The notes below the pieces were generated by a model that was given only the letters and a program-made list of their open reading frames with translations, did not search any database and had not been told where the DNA came from. This document shows, one piece after another, positions 32,070 through 41,280 of a DNA stretch of 64,000 nucleotides. The stretch is from Teichococcus wenyumeiae (lineage in GTDB: Bacteria; Pseudomonadota; Alphaproteobacteria; Acetobacterales; Acetobacteraceae). Location of the stretch: contig NZ_RFLX01000001.1 in NCBI RefSeq assembly GCF_003696345.1, positions 62,001-126,000 of the forward strand, read 5' to 3'. Both the position numbers and the translations under genes were made by a program. Position 1 is the first letter of the stretch, and every line of letters begins with the position of its first letter.

Positions 32070-32576
32070 ATGCCGGCAAACCCCGCCCCGCCCCGGCCCG
32101 AGCCCGTGCTCTTCGAGGCCGTCAGTACCCCCGCGCACAGTTTCCACCGTGGGCTCTTCCTGCTGCTCGCAGGCATCACCCTGGCCTGGACCATCCTGGG
32201 CGGCACGGTCTTCCTGCTGGTGGGGGCCTGGCCGGTCTTCGGCTTCCTGGGCGCCGAGTCGCTGCTGGCGTTGGGGCTGGTGCTGCTGCACCACCGCCGC
32301 GCCGGCCGGGCGCGGGAAGTGGTGCGGCTGGCCGATGGCCGCATCACCGTGCGGCGGGTGGATGGCCGGGGGCAGCGCACCGAGGCCTCGATGGATGCCT
32401 ATTGGGCGCAGGTGGAACTGACCGAACGCGAGGGGCTGGCCCTGGTGCGGCGCGGCCATCGCATCCCGGTCGGCGTCTTCCTGTCGGAGGCCGAGAAGGA
32501 GGACCTCGCCGGGGCATTGCGGCAGGCTTTGGCCGCCTACCGCCGTCCCTCCTTCGACAACCCGCAGCTGCGCTGA
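32070..32576 (+). CDS. DUF2244 domain-containing membrane protein
   Basis: Conserved alphaproteobacterial protein of unknown function, 168 residues. Residues about 28-75 contain two hydrophobic helices (LFLLLAGITLAWTILGGTVF and a GFLGAESLLALGLVLL helix). A soluble C-terminal domain follows, with REVVRLADGRITVRRVDG and VFLSEAEKEDLAGALRQAL. This arrangement (two helices, then a small beta-rich domain) is that of DUF2244. It is often found near nth or cytochrome oxidase genes. It converges with the hydroxylase gene, 9 bp between stops. Confidence 0.82.
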   Translation: MPANPAPPRPEPVLFEAVSTPAHSFHRGLFLLLAGITLAWTILGGTVFLLVGAWPVFGFLGAESLLALGLVLLHHRRAGRAREVVRLADGRITVRRVDGRGQRTEASMDAYWAQVELTEREGLALVRRGHRIPVGVFLSEAEKEDLAGALRQALAAYRRPSFDNPQLR

Positions 32577-32585
32577 TCGCACGGA

Positions 32586-33839
32586 TCAGGAGCGCAGCGA
32601 CACCAGCCCGCGCCCTTCCAGCAACCCCGCCGTGGCCGAGCCGAAGCCCATGGCGCGGCGGGCAAAGAACTGCTTCAACCCCGGCATGCGCTGCACCGCC
32701 GCCAGCCCCAGCCGGCGCGCCATCCGCACCGGCGGCAGGCTGTTGCCGAACAGCCGCTCCAGCGCATGGGTCATGCCCAGCATCAGCAGCGCATCCGGCC
32801 GCCGCGCCGCCTGGTAGCGCGCCAGCAGCCCGGGGCTGCCGGGGTCCTCCCCCGCCGCGATGGCTTCCACCACCAGTTCCGCCAGGGCGGCGACATCGCG
32901 GAAGCCGAGGTTCAGCCCCTGACCGGCGATGGGGTGGATGCCATGCGCCGCATCCCCCACCAGGGCCAGTCGCTCCGCCGTGTAGCGGGAGGCATGCATG
33001 GCGGCTAGCGGATAGGACCAGCGCCGCCCGATGGGCGTGACGCGGCCAAGCTGGCGGCCCATGCGGCGCTCGATCTCGCGGCCATAGGCCTCGTCCGGCA
33101 GGGCCAGGAAGCGCTCGGCCAGGTGCCGCTTCTCGGTCCAGACAATGGCGGAGACGTTCGGGTGCTCCTCCGTCGCCGCCATGGGCAACTGGGCAAAGGG
33201 GCCGTGGGGCAGGAACTGCTCCAGCGCCACCTCGTCATGCGGCAGTTCATGCGCGATGGCGCCGACGATGCCCATCTGGTGGTAGTCCAGCCGCGTGGCG
33301 CCGATGCCGGCCTGCCGCCGCAGCGGGCTGTTGCGGCCTTCGGCGCCGACCACCAGCCGGGCGCGCAGCACCGCGCCGGTGGACAGGCGCACGGTGGCGC
33401 CTTCCGCATCCCGCGACACTTCCGCCCGGGCGGGGGCATGCAGTTGCAGATGCGCCAGCTCGGCCAGCCGGGCGTTCAGCGCCATGCGCAGCGCCCGCGC
33501 CTCCACCATCCAGCCGAAGGGCTCGCCGCCGGTCTCGGTGGAATCGAAGTCCAGGCCCATCGGGCTGGCCGTCTCGCCCGGCGCGCCGTCCCGCACCTCG
33601 ATGCGGCGGATCGGCCCCGGGTTCCAGGGCAGGTGCTGCCACACGCCGGCGGCTTCCAGCAGGTTGCGGCTGGTGGCGGCGATGGCATAGGCGCGGCCGT
33701 CGAATTCCGGCCGCTCCATGGGCGGCAGCGGCGCGGCATCGACCACCGCCACCTGGACCCCGGCGCTGGCCAGGGTGGTGGCCAGCACCGCGCCCACCGG
33801 ACCGGCGCCGACGATGCAAACCTCGATCTCTTCACTCAT
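32586..33839 (-). CDS. UbiH/UbiF/COQ6-family FAD-dependent hydroxylase
   Basis: Flavin monooxygenase that hydroxylates the ubiquinone ring precursor, 417 residues, membrane-peripheral. FAD motifs: CIVGAGPVGAVLATTLASAG at the N-terminus, the DG-type segment RARLVVGAEGRNSPLRRQAG, and GDAAHGIHPIAGQGLNLGFRD, which is the ubiH/coq6 family signature. Which ring position it uses (C5, C6 or C1) cannot be told, since alphaproteobacteria often use one or two relaxed enzymes (UbiL, UbiM). It is divergent from glnK. Confidence 0.9.
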   Translation of the reverse strand: MSEEIEVCIVGAGPVGAVLATTLASAGVQVAVVDAAPLPPMERPEFDGRAYAIAATSRNLLEAAGVWQHLPWNPGPIRRIEVRDGAPGETASPMGLDFDSTETGGEPFGWMVEARALRMALNARLAELAHLQLHAPARAEVSRDAEGATVRLSTGAVLRARLVVGAEGRNSPLRRQAGIGATRLDYHQMGIVGAIAHELPHDEVALEQFLPHGPFAQLPMAATEEHPNVSAIVWTEKRHLAERFLALPDEAYGREIERRMGRQLGRVTPIGRRWSYPLAAMHASRYTAERLALVGDAAHGIHPIAGQGLNLGFRDVAALAELVVEAIAAGEDPGSPGLLARYQAARRPDALLMLGMTHALERLFGNSLPPVRMARRLGLAAVQRMPGLKQFFARRAMGFGSATAGLLEGRGLVSLRS

Positions 33840-34006
33840 GCCGCCATTCTGCCCCGAGGCCGGATGCGAAGCGAGGGCGGTTGCTGCCCATTTCTTGTGC
33901 AGACGCTCTCGTATTGCCTGCCGAGACGCATAACCCTGCCGCAGCAGGCTGTGCGCAACGCTTTGTCACGCGGCAGAGAGCGCTGCCCCGCGCCACGCCC
34001 AGGCTT

Positions 34007-34024
34007 CTGGCACGCCATTCGCAT
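34007..34024 (+). promoter_or_regulatory. Sigma-54 (RpoN) promoter for glnK-amtB
   Basis: CTGGCACGCCATTCGCAT matches the consensus TGGCACG-N4-TTGCA with one change (TCGCA). GG and GC are exactly 10 bases apart, as RpoN requires. Transcription would start near 34034, about 30 bases before the glnK ATG, which has GGGGG 10 bases upstream. Nitrogen-controlled NtrC-dependent expression follows from family knowledge; I do not see a clear NtrC palindrome upstream. Confidence 0.75.
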
Positions 34025-34049
34025 ACGCAGCATCAGCCACGCGGAATAA

Positions 34050-34402
<353 letters not shown>

Positions 34403-34403
<1 letters not shown>

Positions 34404-35788
34404 TGCCCGCCACCCACCCGATGACAACGGAAACCAAGCCGATGCTGACGGCCCTGGCGAAGGCGCGCGTCGCCGCCGCCTTCCTTCCCGCCCTGCTGCT
34501 GGCGGGCCCCGCCCTGGCGCAGGACGCCGCCACGCCCGCGATCGATACCGGTGACACCGCCTGGATGCTGACCAGCACCGCCCTGGTGCTGATGATGACC
34601 ATCCCCGGCCTAGCGCTGTTCTATGCCGGCATGGTGCGCAAGAAGAACATCCTCGCCACCCTGATGCAGTCCTTCTTCCTTGCGGGGCTGCTGACCATCG
34701 TCTGGATGGTGGCGGGCTATTCCTTCGCCTTCGGCGAGGGCGGCGCCTATTTCGGCGACATGTCCCGCCTCTTCCTCTCGGGCATCGCGGCCAATTTCGA
34801 CAAGCCCTTCACCCTGGGCAGCGGCGACGGGGCGGTGGCCTTCACCATCCCCGAGACGGTCTTCGTGATGTTCCAGATGACCTTCTTCATCATCACCCCG
34901 GCGCTGGCGGTCGGCGCCTGGGCGGACCGCATCAAGTTCTCCGCCCTGGTGTCCTTCGCGGTGCTGTGGTCGCTGCTGGTCTATGCGCCGGTGGCGCACT
35001 GGGTCTGGCACCCGAATGGCTGGATCTTCAACCTGGGCGCGCTGGACTTCGCGGGCGGCACGGTGGTGCATATCAACGCGGGCGTGGCCGGCCTTGTCGG
35101 TGCCCTCGTGCTGGGCAAGCGCACCGGCTACGGCAGCGACAACATGTCCCCCTACAACCTGGCCTTCGCCGTGATCGGCGCGGCGCTGCTGTGGATCGGC
35201 TGGTTCGGCTTCAACGCGGGCTCGGCCGGCGCGGCCGGTGGCCGCGCGGGCATGGCCATGCTGGTGACGCAGATCGCCGCCGGCGCCGCCGTGCTCTCCT
35301 GGGTGGCCATCGAGTGGATCACCAAGGGCAAGCCCTCCGTGCTCGGCGCCATTTCCGGCGCGGTGGCGGGCCTCGTCGCCATCACCCCGGCGGCCGGCTT
35401 CGTGCTGCCGGGGCCGGCGCTGATCATCGGCCTGATCGCGGGCCTGGCCGGCTTCTGGGGCGCCACGACGCTGAAGCACTGGTGCGGCTATGACGACAGC
35501 CTGGACGCCTTCGGCGTGCATGGCATCTGCGGCATCGTCGGCGCGCTGCTGACCGGCGTCTTCGCCTATGGCGCCCTGTCCGCCACCCCGGCCTCGCCGG
35601 AAGGCATCTCGGGCAGCTTCGCCCAGTTCCTGCTGCAGCTCTACGCCGTGCTGGCCACCATGGTCTTCACCGCCATCGGCAGCTTCATTCTGCTCAAGAT
35701 CGTGGATGTGGTGATCGGCCTGCGTGTCACCGAGGAAGAGGAGCGCGAGGGTCTCGACGTGTCCCTGCACGGCGAGCGCCTGGGCTGA
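34403..35788 (+). CDS. amtB: Ammonium transporter AmtB
   Basis: Trimeric inner-membrane ammonium channel, 461 residues from the ATG at 34403, which overlaps the glnK stop; ATG 34421 or 34442 are alternatives. An N-terminal signal-like segment (AAAFLPALLLAGPALAQ) is followed by eleven hydrophobic helices. Conserved features are IPGLALFYAGMVRKKN, the first pore histidine in GGTVVHINAGVAGL, the second in DAFGVHGICGIVGALLTG, and the DDSLDAFG loop. Expression with glnK from the sigma-54 promoter at 34007 is expected. Confidence 0.97.
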
Positions 35789-35816
35789 CGCCCCCTTCCC
35801 TTCGCGGGAAACCGGA

Positions 35817-35849
35817 AACGCCGGGGAGAGCTTCTCCCCGGCGTTTTTC
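35817..35849. terminator. Bidirectional intrinsic terminator (amtB / recR)
   Basis: AACGCCGGGGAGA-GCT-TCTCCCCGGCGTT is a perfect 13-bp stem followed on the plus strand by TTT. The complementary strand also ends in A/T pairs. It lies between the convergent amtB and recR genes. Confidence 0.85.
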
Positions 35850-35869
35850 ATTGCGGGGCGGCGCCGGCT

Positions 35870-36487
35870 TCAGGCCGGGCGGCGGGCCTTCAGCGCGGCG
35901 GCCAGCGTGCCGTCGTCCATCACGTCCAGCGCCCCGCCCATGGGCACGCCCTGGGCCAGGCGGGTGACGCTGGCGCCGGTGGGGCGCAGGCGGTCATGCA
36001 GGTAATGCGCGGTGGTGGCGCCATCCACGGTGGCGGGCAGCGCCAGGATCACCTCCCGCACATGCCCGTCCGAGACACGGGCCAGCAGCGGGTCCACCCG
36101 CAGGTCCTCCGGCCCGACGCCGGAGAGCGCGGACAGCACGCCCCCCAGCACATGATACAGGCCGCGATGCACCCGCGCGCGTTCCAGCGCCCAGAGGTCC
36201 GCCACGCCCTCCACCACGCAAAGCACTTCCTGGTCCCGGTTGGGATCGGTGCAGATGCGGCAGGGGTCGACGGTGTCGAGGTTGCCGCAGAGGCGGCAGG
36301 GACGCACGGCCTCGGCGGTGGAGCGCATGGCATCGGCCAGCGGCAGCATCAGCCCAGCGGGGTCGCGCAGCAGGCGCAGCGCCGCCCGGCGGGCGCTGCG
36401 GCGCCCCATGCCGGGCAGTTTCGCGAGAAGGGCAATCAGCCGCTCCACCTGATCGGTGGCGTTGTTCCCCTGATCAGGTGGGATCAT
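35870..36487 (-). CDS. recR: Recombination mediator RecR
   Basis: DNA-gap-repair protein that loads RecA with RecF and RecO, 205 residues. The helix-hairpin-helix is in LIALLAKLPGMGRRSARRAAL, the C4 zinc finger is CRLCGNLDTVDPCRIC, and the Toprim domain begins with VLCVVEGVADLWALER and carries GGVLSALSGVGPEDL. It lies 7 bp after ybaB and in the conserved order dnaX-ybaB-recR. Confidence 0.97.
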   Translation of the reverse strand: MIPPDQGNNATDQVERLIALLAKLPGMGRRSARRAALRLLRDPAGLMLPLADAMRSTAEAVRPCRLCGNLDTVDPCRICTDPNRDQEVLCVVEGVADLWALERARVHRGLYHVLGGVLSALSGVGPEDLRVDPLLARVSDGHVREVILALPATVDGATTAHYLHDRLRPTGASVTRLAQGVPMGGALDVMDDGTLAAALKARRPA

Positions 36488-36494
36488 GCGCGGC

Positions 36495-36836
36495 TCAGAA
36501 CGGCAGCTTGAAGCCGCCGAGGCCGCCGCCCATGCCGGGGATATTGATGCCGGCGGTGGCCTTCTGCATTTCCTCGGCCATCATCGCCTCCACCTTCGCC
36601 CGCGCATCGGCATGGGCGGCGACGATCAGGTCCTCCAGCACTTCCTTTTCCTCGGGGTCCACCAGGGAGGGGTCCACCGTCAGCTTCTTCATGTCGCCCT
36701 TGCCGGAGAGGGTGACCTTCACCATCCCGCCGCCAGCGGCGCCCTCCACCAGGGTCGCCTCCAGCTTGGCCTGCATTTCCTGCATCTTGGCCTGCATCTG
36801 CTGGGCCTGCTTCATCATGCCGGCGAGGTTCTTCAT
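36495..36836 (-). CDS. ybaB: YbaB/EbfC family nucleoid-associated protein
   Basis: Small DNA-binding protein that coats the nucleoid, 113 residues. The N-terminal helix is Met/Gln/Lys-rich ([19 protein letters not shown]), followed by the beta strands [21 protein letters not shown] and the C-terminal helix [20 protein letters not shown]. The C-terminus ends in Gly-rich [14 protein letters not shown], typical of the family. Located 18 bp after dnaX, in the usual neighbourhood. Confidence 0.95.
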   Translation of the reverse strand: MKNLAGMMKQAQQMQAKMQEMQAKLEATLVEGAAGGGMVKVTLSGKGDMKKLTVDPSLVDPEEKEVLEDLIVAAHADARAKVEAMMAEEMQKATAGINIPGMGGGLGGFKLPF

Positions 36837-36854
36837 GGGATCTCCGGAAAAAAT

Positions 36855-38732
36855 TTAGAGGTCGTCGAGGTCGACGGATTCGGCCTCAGGCGGCGCGAAG
36901 TCAGGCCCCATATCGTCCGGCATCTCGGGCAAATCCAGGGCCGGAAGGCCGTAATCGTCCAGGCTTTCGTCGCGCACCTGCTCCACCTTCGCACCCGGGA
37001 AGGCCAGCAGAATGGCCTGCACCATGGGATGGGACTGCGCCACCACCAGCCGCTCGCCCGCCGCGTGGCGGCTCTGCTCGGCGAGCGTCGGCTCGCCCTC
37101 GGCATTGGTCAGGGAGATGGTCCAGCGGGTGCCGGTGGCCTCGGCCAGGAAGGCGGAAAGCTGGCCGGCGAGATCGCGCGGCGCTTCCGGGCGCGGGCGC
37201 AGTTCCAGCCGGCCAGGGGCGAAGCTGACCAGATGCACGCTGTGCAGCAGATGCGCATGCAGCATGGGCATGCGGCCGGAGGCGAGCGCCACCACCTCGC
37301 GGAAGGCGCGCGGCTGCGGCAGGGGGGCGGGCGCCTCCTCAGCCACCATCACCGGCGCGCCATTGGCCACGGCGCGGGCACCGCCGCTGCCGCCCTGCGG
37401 GGCAGCGGGTGCCGGCATCTGCGGCAGGCTGCCGCCTTCGGTCAGGCGGCGCACCAGGTCGCCGGGGGTGGGCATCTCGGCCAGATGCGCCAGGCGGATC
37501 AGCACCATCTCGGCCGCCGCGCGACGGTCCGGCGCCTCAGCCACCTCGGTGATGCCCTTCAGCAGCACCTGCCAGGCGCGGCCCAGCACGGGGATGGAGA
37601 GCTTCTCGGCCAGCGCCACGCCGCGCACCCGCTCGGCTTCCGGCATGGCCGGGTCCTGCCGCAGCGCGGGCACGGCGCGCAGCCGTGTCAGGGTATGGGT
37701 CAGTTCCAGCAGGTCGGCCAGGATGACGCCGGGGTCGGCGCCGCGCTCATGCCCATGGTCCATGGTGGCCAGCACGGCGGCGATATCGCCCCGGAAGCAG
37801 CCTTCCAGCAGGTCCAGCAGCAGGCCACGGTCGGCGAGGCCCAGCATGTCCCGCACCATGGTGGCCTGGATGCCGCCCTCGGCCCCCGCCGCCTGGGCCA
37901 TGGCCTGGTCCAGCAGCGAAAGCCCGTCGCGCACCGAGCCATCAGCGGCGCGGGCAATCATGGCGACCGCCTCTTCCTCCGCCGTCACGCGTTCCAGGCC
38001 GCAGATGCGGGTGAAGTGCTCGCGCAACTGCTCCTGCGGCACGCGGCGCAGGTCAAAACGCTGGCAGCGGGACAGGATGGTGGCCGGGACCTTGCGGATC
38101 TCGGTGGTCGCGAACAGGAACTTCACCTGCGGTGGCGGCTCTTCCAGCGTCTTCAGCAGCGCGTTGAAGGCTGCCGTGGAGAGCATGTGCACTTCGTCGA
38201 GGATATAGACCTTGAAGCGCGCCTGGGCCGGACGGTAGCGCACGGCCTCCCGCAGCTCGCGGATATTGTCCACGCCGTTGTTGGAGGCGGCGTCCAGCTC
38301 CAGCACATCCGGGTGCCGGTCGGCCAAAATGGCCTGGCATTCCGGGCAGACGCCGCAGGGATCGGCTGTGGGGCCGCCCTGGCCATCCGGCCCGATGCAA
38401 TTCAGGGCACGGGCGATGATGCGCGCCGTGGTGGTCTTGCCTACCCCGCGCACGCCGGTGAGCATGAAGGCATGCGCCACGCGGTTCTGCGCGAAGGCAT
38501 TCCGCAGCGTCCGCACCAGCGCTTCCTGGCCGATCAGGTCGGCGAAGGTCTGCGGCCGGTATTTGCGCGCCAGCACCCGGTAAGGGGTATTCGGCGTCTC
38601 GGCGGCCACCGGCGCGGCGGGCGCTTCGCCGAACAGCCCAGGCCCTTCGGGCACCGGCGGCGCATCGCCGAACAGGCCAGGGCCATCCGGGGGCGGCGGG
38701 GCGTCGTCGTCAGGCAGGGTGTCGCTGGGCAT
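36855..38732 (-). CDS. dnaX: DNA polymerase III subunits gamma and tau
   Basis: Clamp-loader ATPase of the replisome, 625 residues. After a Pro/Gly-rich start the AAA+ domain begins YRVLARKYRPQTFADLIGQE. Walker A is GVRGVGKTTTARIIARALN, the zinc-binding cysteines lie in DPCGVCPECQ, Walker B is KVYILDEVHML, and sensor 1 is FLFATTE. The C-terminal tau part binds polymerase and helicase. The N-terminal 45 residues hold a duplicated GPGLFG(D/E)AP motif. I see no A-rich slippery site, so a shorter gamma form by frameshifting is not evident. The ATG at 38732 is preferred to the GTG at 38765. Confidence 0.96.
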   Translation of the reverse strand: MPSDTLPDDDAPPPPDGPGLFGDAPPVPEGPGLFGEAPAAPVAAETPNTPYRVLARKYRPQTFADLIGQEALVRTLRNAFAQNRVAHAFMLTGVRGVGKTTTARIIARALNCIGPDGQGGPTADPCGVCPECQAILADRHPDVLELDAASNNGVDNIRELREAVRYRPAQARFKVYILDEVHMLSTAAFNALLKTLEEPPPQVKFLFATTEIRKVPATILSRCQRFDLRRVPQEQLREHFTRICGLERVTAEEEAVAMIARAADGSVRDGLSLLDQAMAQAAGAEGGIQATMVRDMLGLADRGLLLDLLEGCFRGDIAAVLATMDHGHERGADPGVILADLLELTHTLTRLRAVPALRQDPAMPEAERVRGVALAEKLSIPVLGRAWQVLLKGITEVAEAPDRRAAAEMVLIRLAHLAEMPTPGDLVRRLTEGGSLPQMPAPAAPQGGSGGARAVANGAPVMVAEEAPAPLPQPRAFREVVALASGRMPMLHAHLLHSVHLVSFAPGRLELRPRPEAPRDLAGQLSAFLAEATGTRWTISLTNAEGEPTLAEQSRHAAGERLVVAQSHPMVQAILLAFPGAKVEQVRDESLDDYGLPALDLPEMPDDMGPDFAPPEAESVDLDDL

Positions 38733-38826
38733 GGGCGCGCGGCAGGGTCCGGGGTCAGGCCGCACCGGGCCAGGGAAGTGGCGCGGTCGTGCCGTGGCGG
38801 GCGGCCAGAGCGGCGGCCAGGAGAAT

Positions 38827-38930
38827 GGAAGGTGGAAGGCCGATGGATCGACCCAGGCGAGAACTCGTTACGGCTGCTTCCTTCCGGACCTGACCGGGTT
38901 GGCGAGACGCCCGTCCGCCACCAACCTTCC
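38827..38930 (-). ncRNA. ffs: 4.5S signal recognition particle RNA
   Basis: The minus strand contains GGTCAGGTCCGGAAGGAAGC, the invariant SRP RNA core: GGAA tetraloop and internal loops that bind Ffh. The outer ends pair (5' GGAAGGTTGG with 3' CCACCTTCC), giving a single long hairpin of about 100 nt, the usual bacterial small form. It lies 95 bp upstream of dnaX, a position conserved in alphaproteobacteria. Exact ends are estimated from the terminal pairing. An AT-rich TGATAT box stands 10-15 bases upstream of the 5' end. Confidence 0.93.
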
Positions 38931-39043
38931 AAGGACACGATATCATGCCACCCCCCGGGCAAAGCAAGGGGGGCCGGGCAGAAGGGCTGCTCAACCCCCA
39001 GGCGGTTGCCCGACCGCCGCCCGCGTGGCAGGGTCGCGCCCGC

Positions 39044-39964
39044 ATGTTGTCAGTCCCCGCAAGCCGACCCAACGTCTATACCGGCAGCCCCATCGATCGC
39101 GTCTCCGGCCAAAGGGATGACGAGGATTTCGTGGCGGCCGCCCTCGCCTCCCCCGAAGCCCTGTTCATCCCGGTCTGGCGCAACCAGAGCCTGATGAAGG
39201 GCGTGGCCGAAGGCGCCCCCGAAGCCGTGCTGCTGAGCGCCGAGGCCGTGCAGGCCGTGCGCATGGCCGGCGGCCCCTGGGCGCTGCTGGGCCTCTGGGA
39301 AGGCCGCCCCGTCTTCGCCGTGGATTGCTCCTCGGCCGAGGACCCGCTGCCGCTGCTGCCGGAAGGCTTCGGCAGCTTTTCCGAGATCCGCGGCGTCGCC
39401 GGGCTGCTGCCGGCGGGCGAGGCCTCGATGCTCGCCCATGCCCGCGGGCTGCTGCACTGGCGCAACCGTCACCGCTTCTGCGGCGTCTGCGGCGGCGAAT
39501 GCGCGCCGCGCTCCGCCGGCAATGCCATGGCCTGCACCCAGTGCGGCACCCAGCACTTCCCGCGCACCGACCCGGCCGTGATCATGCTGGTGGTGCGGGG
39601 CGACAAGGCGCTGCTGGGCCATTCCACCCGCTTTCCCAATACCACCATGTATTCGACGCTGGCCGGCTTCGTGGAACCGGGCGAAAGCTTGGAGGAAGCC
39701 GTGCGGCGCGAGGTGCTGGAGGAAACCGGCGTCCATGTCGGCCGCGCCTGGTACCATTCCTCCCAGCCCTGGCCCTTTCCCGCCAGCATCATGCTCGGCT
39801 TCCATGCCGAGGGCCTGTCGGACGACATCACCATCGACCCCGACGAATTGCGCGATGCCCGCTGGTTCAGCCGCGAGGAGCTGCGGAACCCCAGCGGCTT
39901 CAGCCTGCCCCGTCCCGACTCGATCGCCCGCCGGCTGATCGAGGATTGGCTGGAGGCCCCATGA
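39044..39964 (+). CDS. nudC: NAD(+) diphosphatase NudC
   Basis: Nudix hydrolase that cleaves NADH/NAD+ and removes NAD caps from RNA, 306 residues. It has a four-cysteine zinc site, FCGVCGGECAPR and CTQCGTQHFPRTDP, followed by the Nudix box GFVEPGESLEEAVRREVLEE with TGV after it. SQPWPFPASIMLGF downstream is the NudC-specific SQPWPFPxS motif. ATG 39044 is preferred; the frame is open back to 38945 but without conserved sequence. The next gene begins within its stop codon. Confidence 0.95.
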   Translation: MLSVPASRPNVYTGSPIDRVSGQRDDEDFVAAALASPEALFIPVWRNQSLMKGVAEGAPEAVLLSAEAVQAVRMAGGPWALLGLWEGRPVFAVDCSSAEDPLPLLPEGFGSFSEIRGVAGLLPAGEASMLAHARGLLHWRNRHRFCGVCGGECAPRSAGNAMACTQCGTQHFPRTDPAVIMLVVRGDKALLGHSTRFPNTTMYSTLAGFVEPGESLEEAVRREVLEETGVHVGRAWYHSSQPWPFPASIMLGFHAEGLSDDITIDPDELRDARWFSREELRNPSGFSLPRPDSIARRLIEDWLEAP

Positions 39965-40257
39965 TGACCCCGACTCGCCTCCTGCCGCTGCTGGCCCTTC
40001 TGGCCGCCTGCGCCACCCGCCCGCCGCCGATCGAGAACGTGGTGCCCGATACCCCGGTCCAGGCCGCCTGCCGGGCCGAATCCAGGAACGACCCGGCGGT
40101 GAAGGCTGTGCTGGAACAGTTGAACCCGGGCAACTGGGCCAATGAACAGCGCGTCAACCACGAGGCCCGCGTGGCCGAGCTGCGCGCCTATCGCGAATGC
40201 ATGCGCCGCAACGGCGCGCCCCTGCCTGGGGGCGTGGAGGCCGTTCGGCCGCTGTGA
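39961..40257 (+). CDS. Small putative lipoprotein
   Basis: Hypothetical protein of 98 residues. The N-terminus is a lipoprotein signal: LLPLLALLAAC with the lipobox Leu-Ala-Ala-Cys at residues 14-17. The mature part carries PDTPVQAACRAESRNDPAVKA and a second cysteine in YRECMRRNG, so one disulfide may form in the periplasm. No domain is recognised. ATG 39961 overlaps the nudC stop by 4 bp, so it is expressed with nudC. Repeat copy C begins 4 bp after its stop. Confidence 0.75.
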   Translation: MMTPTRLLPLLALLAACATRPPPIENVVPDTPVQAACRAESRNDPAVKAVLEQLNPGNWANEQRVNHEARVAELRAYRECMRRNGAPLPGGVEAVRPL

Positions 40258-40260
40258 AGC

Positions 40261-40446
40261 AAGGCCGGGGGAATGAATTCCCCCAGGCCCCCTTCTTTTT
40301 TCTTTTCCAGTTTTGCGGTGCGCCTGTGGCGCCCCCTCTTCACGACGGGATGCGCCCGAAGGCTCACCCGCCGCTGCTCGCCTGAGCCCGAACCCCAGCT
40401 CGAAGAAAAAAGATGGGGGTCCGGGGGAATTCATTCCCCCGGCCTT
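40261..40446. repeat. Paired-arm intergenic repeat, copy C
   Basis: Fills the whole gap between the convergent lipoprotein and ecsC genes. The left arm 40261-40302 and the reverse complement of the right arm 40405-40446 agree in 39 of 42 positions. Each holds a GGGGGAAT/ATTCCCCC hairpin (40067-type core at 40267-40284 and 40421-40442), then a C-rich stretch and a TTCTTTTTTC run pointing inward. Each arm therefore looks like a terminator for the gene outside it. The plan is that of copies A and B, with a different hairpin core. Confidence 0.78.
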
Positions 40447-40450
40447 TTAT

Positions 40451-41263
40451 TCACGCCGGCTCGGCGCGCAGTTCCACCACCGGCACCTGGGGCCGCGCCC
40501 GGTCCCAGGCCACCCGCACGGCGGCGGCGCCGTATTCACGCTCCAGCCGGCGCACGGTGAAATGCGCGCGGCCCAGGGTGCGGAAGTGTTCCAGGAAGGC
40601 CAGGTTCACCGCCGCGCCGGCGGCCGCGCCCATGACCGGTGCCGCCTGGGCACCCAGCTTCAGCATCAGAGGCCCGGTGAAACGCGCCGCCACCGCGCCG
40701 ATGAAGCCCGGCAGCAGCGAGGCGCCCATGGTGGGCAGGAACTGCGCCAGGGCGAGGCGCGTGGCGAAATAGCCCGTCTCCGTCGCGTCGTCCGAGGCCT
40801 TGGGGCCGCCGAGGGCGAAGACCTTCAGGCATTCGGCGCCGGTTTCCAGTTGCGTCGGGTCCTCGCCCGCCGCCGCGGCCTCGGCGGCGATCTGCCGCAG
40901 CAACAGGGTGGTGGAGACCGGCAGTTCCACCAGCGTGCCTGGCAGGCCGAAGGCGCCGCCCACGGCGCCGCTGGCGGCGGCCATGCCCCGGTGCATCCAG
41001 GCGGAGGAGATGCCCGGCGGTGTCCAGCCGGGGGCGCTGCGGGTGGCGGCGGTCAGCGCCTGGGAGAGCGCGTGCCGCACCGCCTTGTCCACCATGCCCT
41101 GGGCAAAGGAGGGGAGGCGCTTGCGCAGCGCCTCCACCGGCGTTCCGGCCATGCCCGCGAGGCGGGAGGCCAGCGAGCTGTCCTCCAGAACCCGGCGCGC
41201 CGCGTCCAGTTCCGCCTGCGCTTCAGGAGGGATGGGGAGCAGTGCGGGCAGGTTCTCGGTCAT
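40451..41263 (-). CDS. EcsC family protein
   Basis: Protein of the EcsC family (the third component next to the EcsAB transporter in Bacillus, otherwise unknown function), 270 residues. It is Ala/Gly-rich with amphipathic helices: MAAASGAVGGAFGLPGTLVELP, VSTTLLLRQIAAEAAAAGEDP, ALGGPKASDDATETGYFATR and a C-terminal FLEHFRTLGRAHFTVRRLE. These match the EcsC pattern of a peripheral membrane protein. It lies 17 bp after hslU on the same strand, so it is probably cotranscribed with the HslVU protease. Confidence 0.8.
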   Translation of the reverse strand: MTENLPALLPIPPEAQAELDAARRVLEDSSLASRLAGMAGTPVEALRKRLPSFAQGMVDKAVRHALSQALTAATRSAPGWTPPGISSAWMHRGMAAASGAVGGAFGLPGTLVELPVSTTLLLRQIAAEAAAAGEDPTQLETGAECLKVFALGGPKASDDATETGYFATRLALAQFLPTMGASLLPGFIGAVAARFTGPLMLKLGAQAAPVMGAAAGAAVNLAFLEHFRTLGRAHFTVRRLEREYGAAAVRVAWDRARPQVPVVELRAEPA

Positions 41264-41280
41264 GGCTCTTGGTGTCCCCG

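Noticed and set aside
37300-38400. Other plus-strand frames over dnaX suggesting a second gene
   Set aside because: Shadows of dnaX: Arg/Ser-rich translations with no start signals.
36855-38732. Programmed frameshift site in dnaX that would make a gamma subunit
   Set aside because: No A-rich slippery heptamer was found in the reading frame; the tau frame runs through unbroken.
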